Positions 62,630 to 64,000 of a DNA stretch of 64,000 nt are shown here, piece by piece (the first letter of the stretch is position 1; every line of letters begins with the position of its first letter). The notes under the pieces are model-generated. The model did not search any database, was not told the origin of the DNA, and worked only from the letters and a program-made list of their open reading frames with translations. Where the stretch lies: assembly GCF_014268655.2 (NCBI RefSeq), contig NZ_JABWQX020000001.1, forward strand, positions 3,192,001-3,256,000, given 5' to 3'. Source of the stretch: Pseudomonas marvdashtae (lineage in GTDB: Bacteria > Pseudomonadota > Gammaproteobacteria > Pseudomonadales > Pseudomonadaceae). A program made the position numbers and the translations under genes.

Positions 62630-63928
62630 TTGCTCAAACGCCTCTTCGCGCTTGGGCGAACTGTTGTGCGGCGCAGTCACTGCGCGAGGAAGGGCGTCAT
62701 CGCAACTTATCAGTCTCGGCTCCGGGTGCTGTCGATTTTTGGTACCCGTCCGGAAGCCATCAAGATGGCACCCTTGGTCAAAGCCCTCGCCGCCGAACCC
62801 GGCATCGAGTCGCTGATCTGTGTCACCGGCCAGCATCAAAGCATGCTTGAACAAGTGCTCGACCTGTTCGATCTGAAGGCCGATTTCACCCTCGATGTAA
62901 TGACGCCACACCAGACGCTCAACTCCCTGACCGCCGCGCTGTATGCCGCCATCGACCCGGTGCTGGAACAGACTCGCCCGGATCGCGTACTGGTCCATGG
63001 CGATACCACGTCGGCCATGGTGGCATCGATGGCGTCTTTCCATCGACGTATCCCTGTGGGCCATGTGGAAGCTGGCTTGCGTACCGGCGACATCTACAGC
63101 CCATGGCCGGAAGAAATGAACCGCCGCTGCATCGACCTCAGTGCCGATCTGCTGTTCGCTCCCACCGGACAATCGCGCGACAACCTGTTAAATGAACGCG
63201 CCCAAGGGCGCAGCCTGGTGACGGGTAACACGGTGATCGACGCGTTGCAGATGACCGCCGCGCGCATCGACCAGGACGCACGGCTGCGTGACGAGCTGGA
63301 CCGCCAGTTTCCGTTCCTGCAAACCGGACGCAAGTTGCTGCTGGTAACCGGTCACCGCCGCGAAAACTTTGGCGAGGGTTTTCTCGACATTTGCAAAGCG
63401 TTGCGCCACCTGGCCCAGCGCACGGATATCCAGATCGTCTACCCGGTGCACCTCAACCCCAACGTGCTGGGCCCGGTGACCGAACAATTGGGCGACCTGC
63501 TCAACGTGCATCTGATCAAACCGCTGGACTACCTGGCGTTCGTGCGCCTGATGCAACACGCCCATGTGATCCTCACCGATTCGGGCGGTGTGCAGGAAGA
63601 AGCACCGTCATTGGGTAAACCGGTGCTGGTGATGCGCGACGTCACCGAACGCCCCGAAGCCGTGGCGGCGGGCACCGTGAGACTGGTCGGGACTTCTCCG
63701 GCCTCGATCATTGCCGGTGTGGATGCGCTGTTCGACGACGACACCTTGTGGCGCCGCGCCTCACAAGCAGCCAATCCCTACGGCGACGGTCATGCCAGCC
63801 AGCGCATCGTCGACGTCCTGATGGGCAGAGTAGTCGAGGACTTCGTCGCGGGTCAGCTGCAGTCGCAACACGAGCCTCTTCATCCGTTGCCGCGCGAGGC
63901 GCGCGAGTTGTCCGCCGATTTCTCCTAA
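62630..63928 (+). CDS. wecB: UDP-N-acetylglucosamine 2-epimerase (non-hydrolysing)
   Basis: An enzyme of up to 432 residues interconverting UDP-GlcNAc and UDP-ManNAc for surface polysaccharide synthesis. VLSIFGTRPEAIKMAPL near the N-terminus, VHGDTTSAMVASMASF, VGHVEAGLRTGDIYSPWPEEMNR, VTGHRRENFG and LTDSGGVQEEAPSLGKPVLVMRDVTERPEA are the full family set. The start is uncertain: TTG at 62630 gives the frame shown with a non-conserved 32-residue leader; GTG at 62726 would begin just before the first conserved strand. I keep the longer frame as reported. Confidence 0.9.
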   Translation: MLKRLFALGRTVVRRSHCARKGVIATYQSRLRVLSIFGTRPEAIKMAPLVKALAAEPGIESLICVTGQHQSMLEQVLDLFDLKADFTLDVMTPHQTLNSLTAALYAAIDPVLEQTRPDRVLVHGDTTSAMVASMASFHRRIPVGHVEAGLRTGDIYSPWPEEMNRRCIDLSADLLFAPTGQSRDNLLNERAQGRSLVTGNTVIDALQMTAARIDQDARLRDELDRQFPFLQTGRKLLLVTGHRRENFGEGFLDICKALRHLAQRTDIQIVYPVHLNPNVLGPVTEQLGDLLNVHLIKPLDYLAFVRLMQHAHVILTDSGGVQEEAPSLGKPVLVMRDVTERPEAVAAGTVRLVGTSPASIIAGVDALFDDDTLWRRASQAANPYGDGHASQRIVDVLMGRVVEDFVAGQLQSQHEPLHPLPREARELSADFS

Positions 63929-63965
63929 CCACTGCCCCCTTCTTATCGAATCGAGATTTGCCTGA

Positions 63966-64000
63966 ATGAAGCCTTTCGTTGCCCTCCCTACGGGTGCGCT
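63966..64000 (+). CDS. Start of a further gene (partial)
   Basis: An ATG 38 nt after the epimerase stop opens a frame reading MKPFVALPTGA to the window edge. Direction and spacing fit the same operon. Too short to identify. Confidence 0.35.
   Translation, partial: MKPFVALPTGA

Overview
The window is chromosomal DNA of a Pseudomonas of the P. fluorescens complex. The basis is about 60% GC coding sequence, a muxABC-opmB type heteromeric RND locus, REP/REPIN palindromes with a GTGGCGAGG core, Fur-controlled TonB receptors and a cstA-ybdD locus with its own two-component system. I cannot place the species more closely.

Layout. (1) 1-9223: the integrase-side end of a prophage or phage-derived island inserted at the 3' end of a tRNA-Leu gene. 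A + strand chain of small, often ATGA-overlapping early-type phage genes (DUF2786, DUF4406, NinX-like, YubB-like, DUF4224, integrase) is interrupted by AT-richer minus-strand cargo genes: a membrane protein, a DUF2971 protein and small zinc-ribbon proteins. (2) 9223-9579: tRNA-Leu(UAA) and tRNA-Cys(GCA) with a strong hairpin between them. (3) 9920-20447: an SRPBCC protein and zinc alcohol dehydrogenase pair, then an iron-siderophore acquisition unit: MFS transporter, FecI-like sigma factor, FecR-like regulator, STN-type TonB receptor and a complete ABC importer. (4) 20563-22959: TauE/SafE permease, NudC and a dienoyl-CoA isomerase. (5) 23113-32273: muxABC-opmB, with a REPIN inside the operon. 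(6) 32478-38238: tpx, a DUF3313 lipoprotein, then an accessory locus of uncharacterised proteins (DUF2599, a four-module beta-sandwich protein, a halovibrin HvnA-like lipoprotein and its broken second copy). This locus carries two copies of a palindrome plus short-leader-ORF module. (7) 38344-41507: transglutaminase, alpha-E and circularly permuted ATP-grasp operon. (8) 42143-44257: a second, Fur-type TonB siderophore receptor. (9) 44418-56869: acetate/pyruvate-type carbon uptake and signalling, comprising a sodium:solute symporter with DUF4212 partner, an MCP, ybdD-cstA, a Cache histidine kinase with LuxR-type regulator, a PheC-like periplasmic dehydratase, and a CBS/DUF294 protein with an exonuclease. 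(10) 56917-61771: a BCCT transporter and a DctQ-DctM-DctP TRAP transporter with a palindromic operator lying inside its predicted promoter. (11) 62020-64000: a long AT-rich leader, a UDP-GlcNAc 2-epimerase, and the first codons of a further gene.

How the parts work together. The siderophore unit looks like a closed circuit. Fur controls the sigma/anti-sigma pair, the STN receptor signals through FecR to the sigma factor, and the ABC importer and MFS pump handle the ligand. No siderophore biosynthesis genes are visible, so a xenosiderophore is likely. The CstA transporter and its divergent kinase/regulator pair share a spacer containing three copies of a 9-bp motif, which is probably the regulator's target. 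Most of the window is ordinary Pseudomonas chromosome. The least explained parts are the prophage cargo genes and the DUF2599/beta-sandwich/halovibrin locus.
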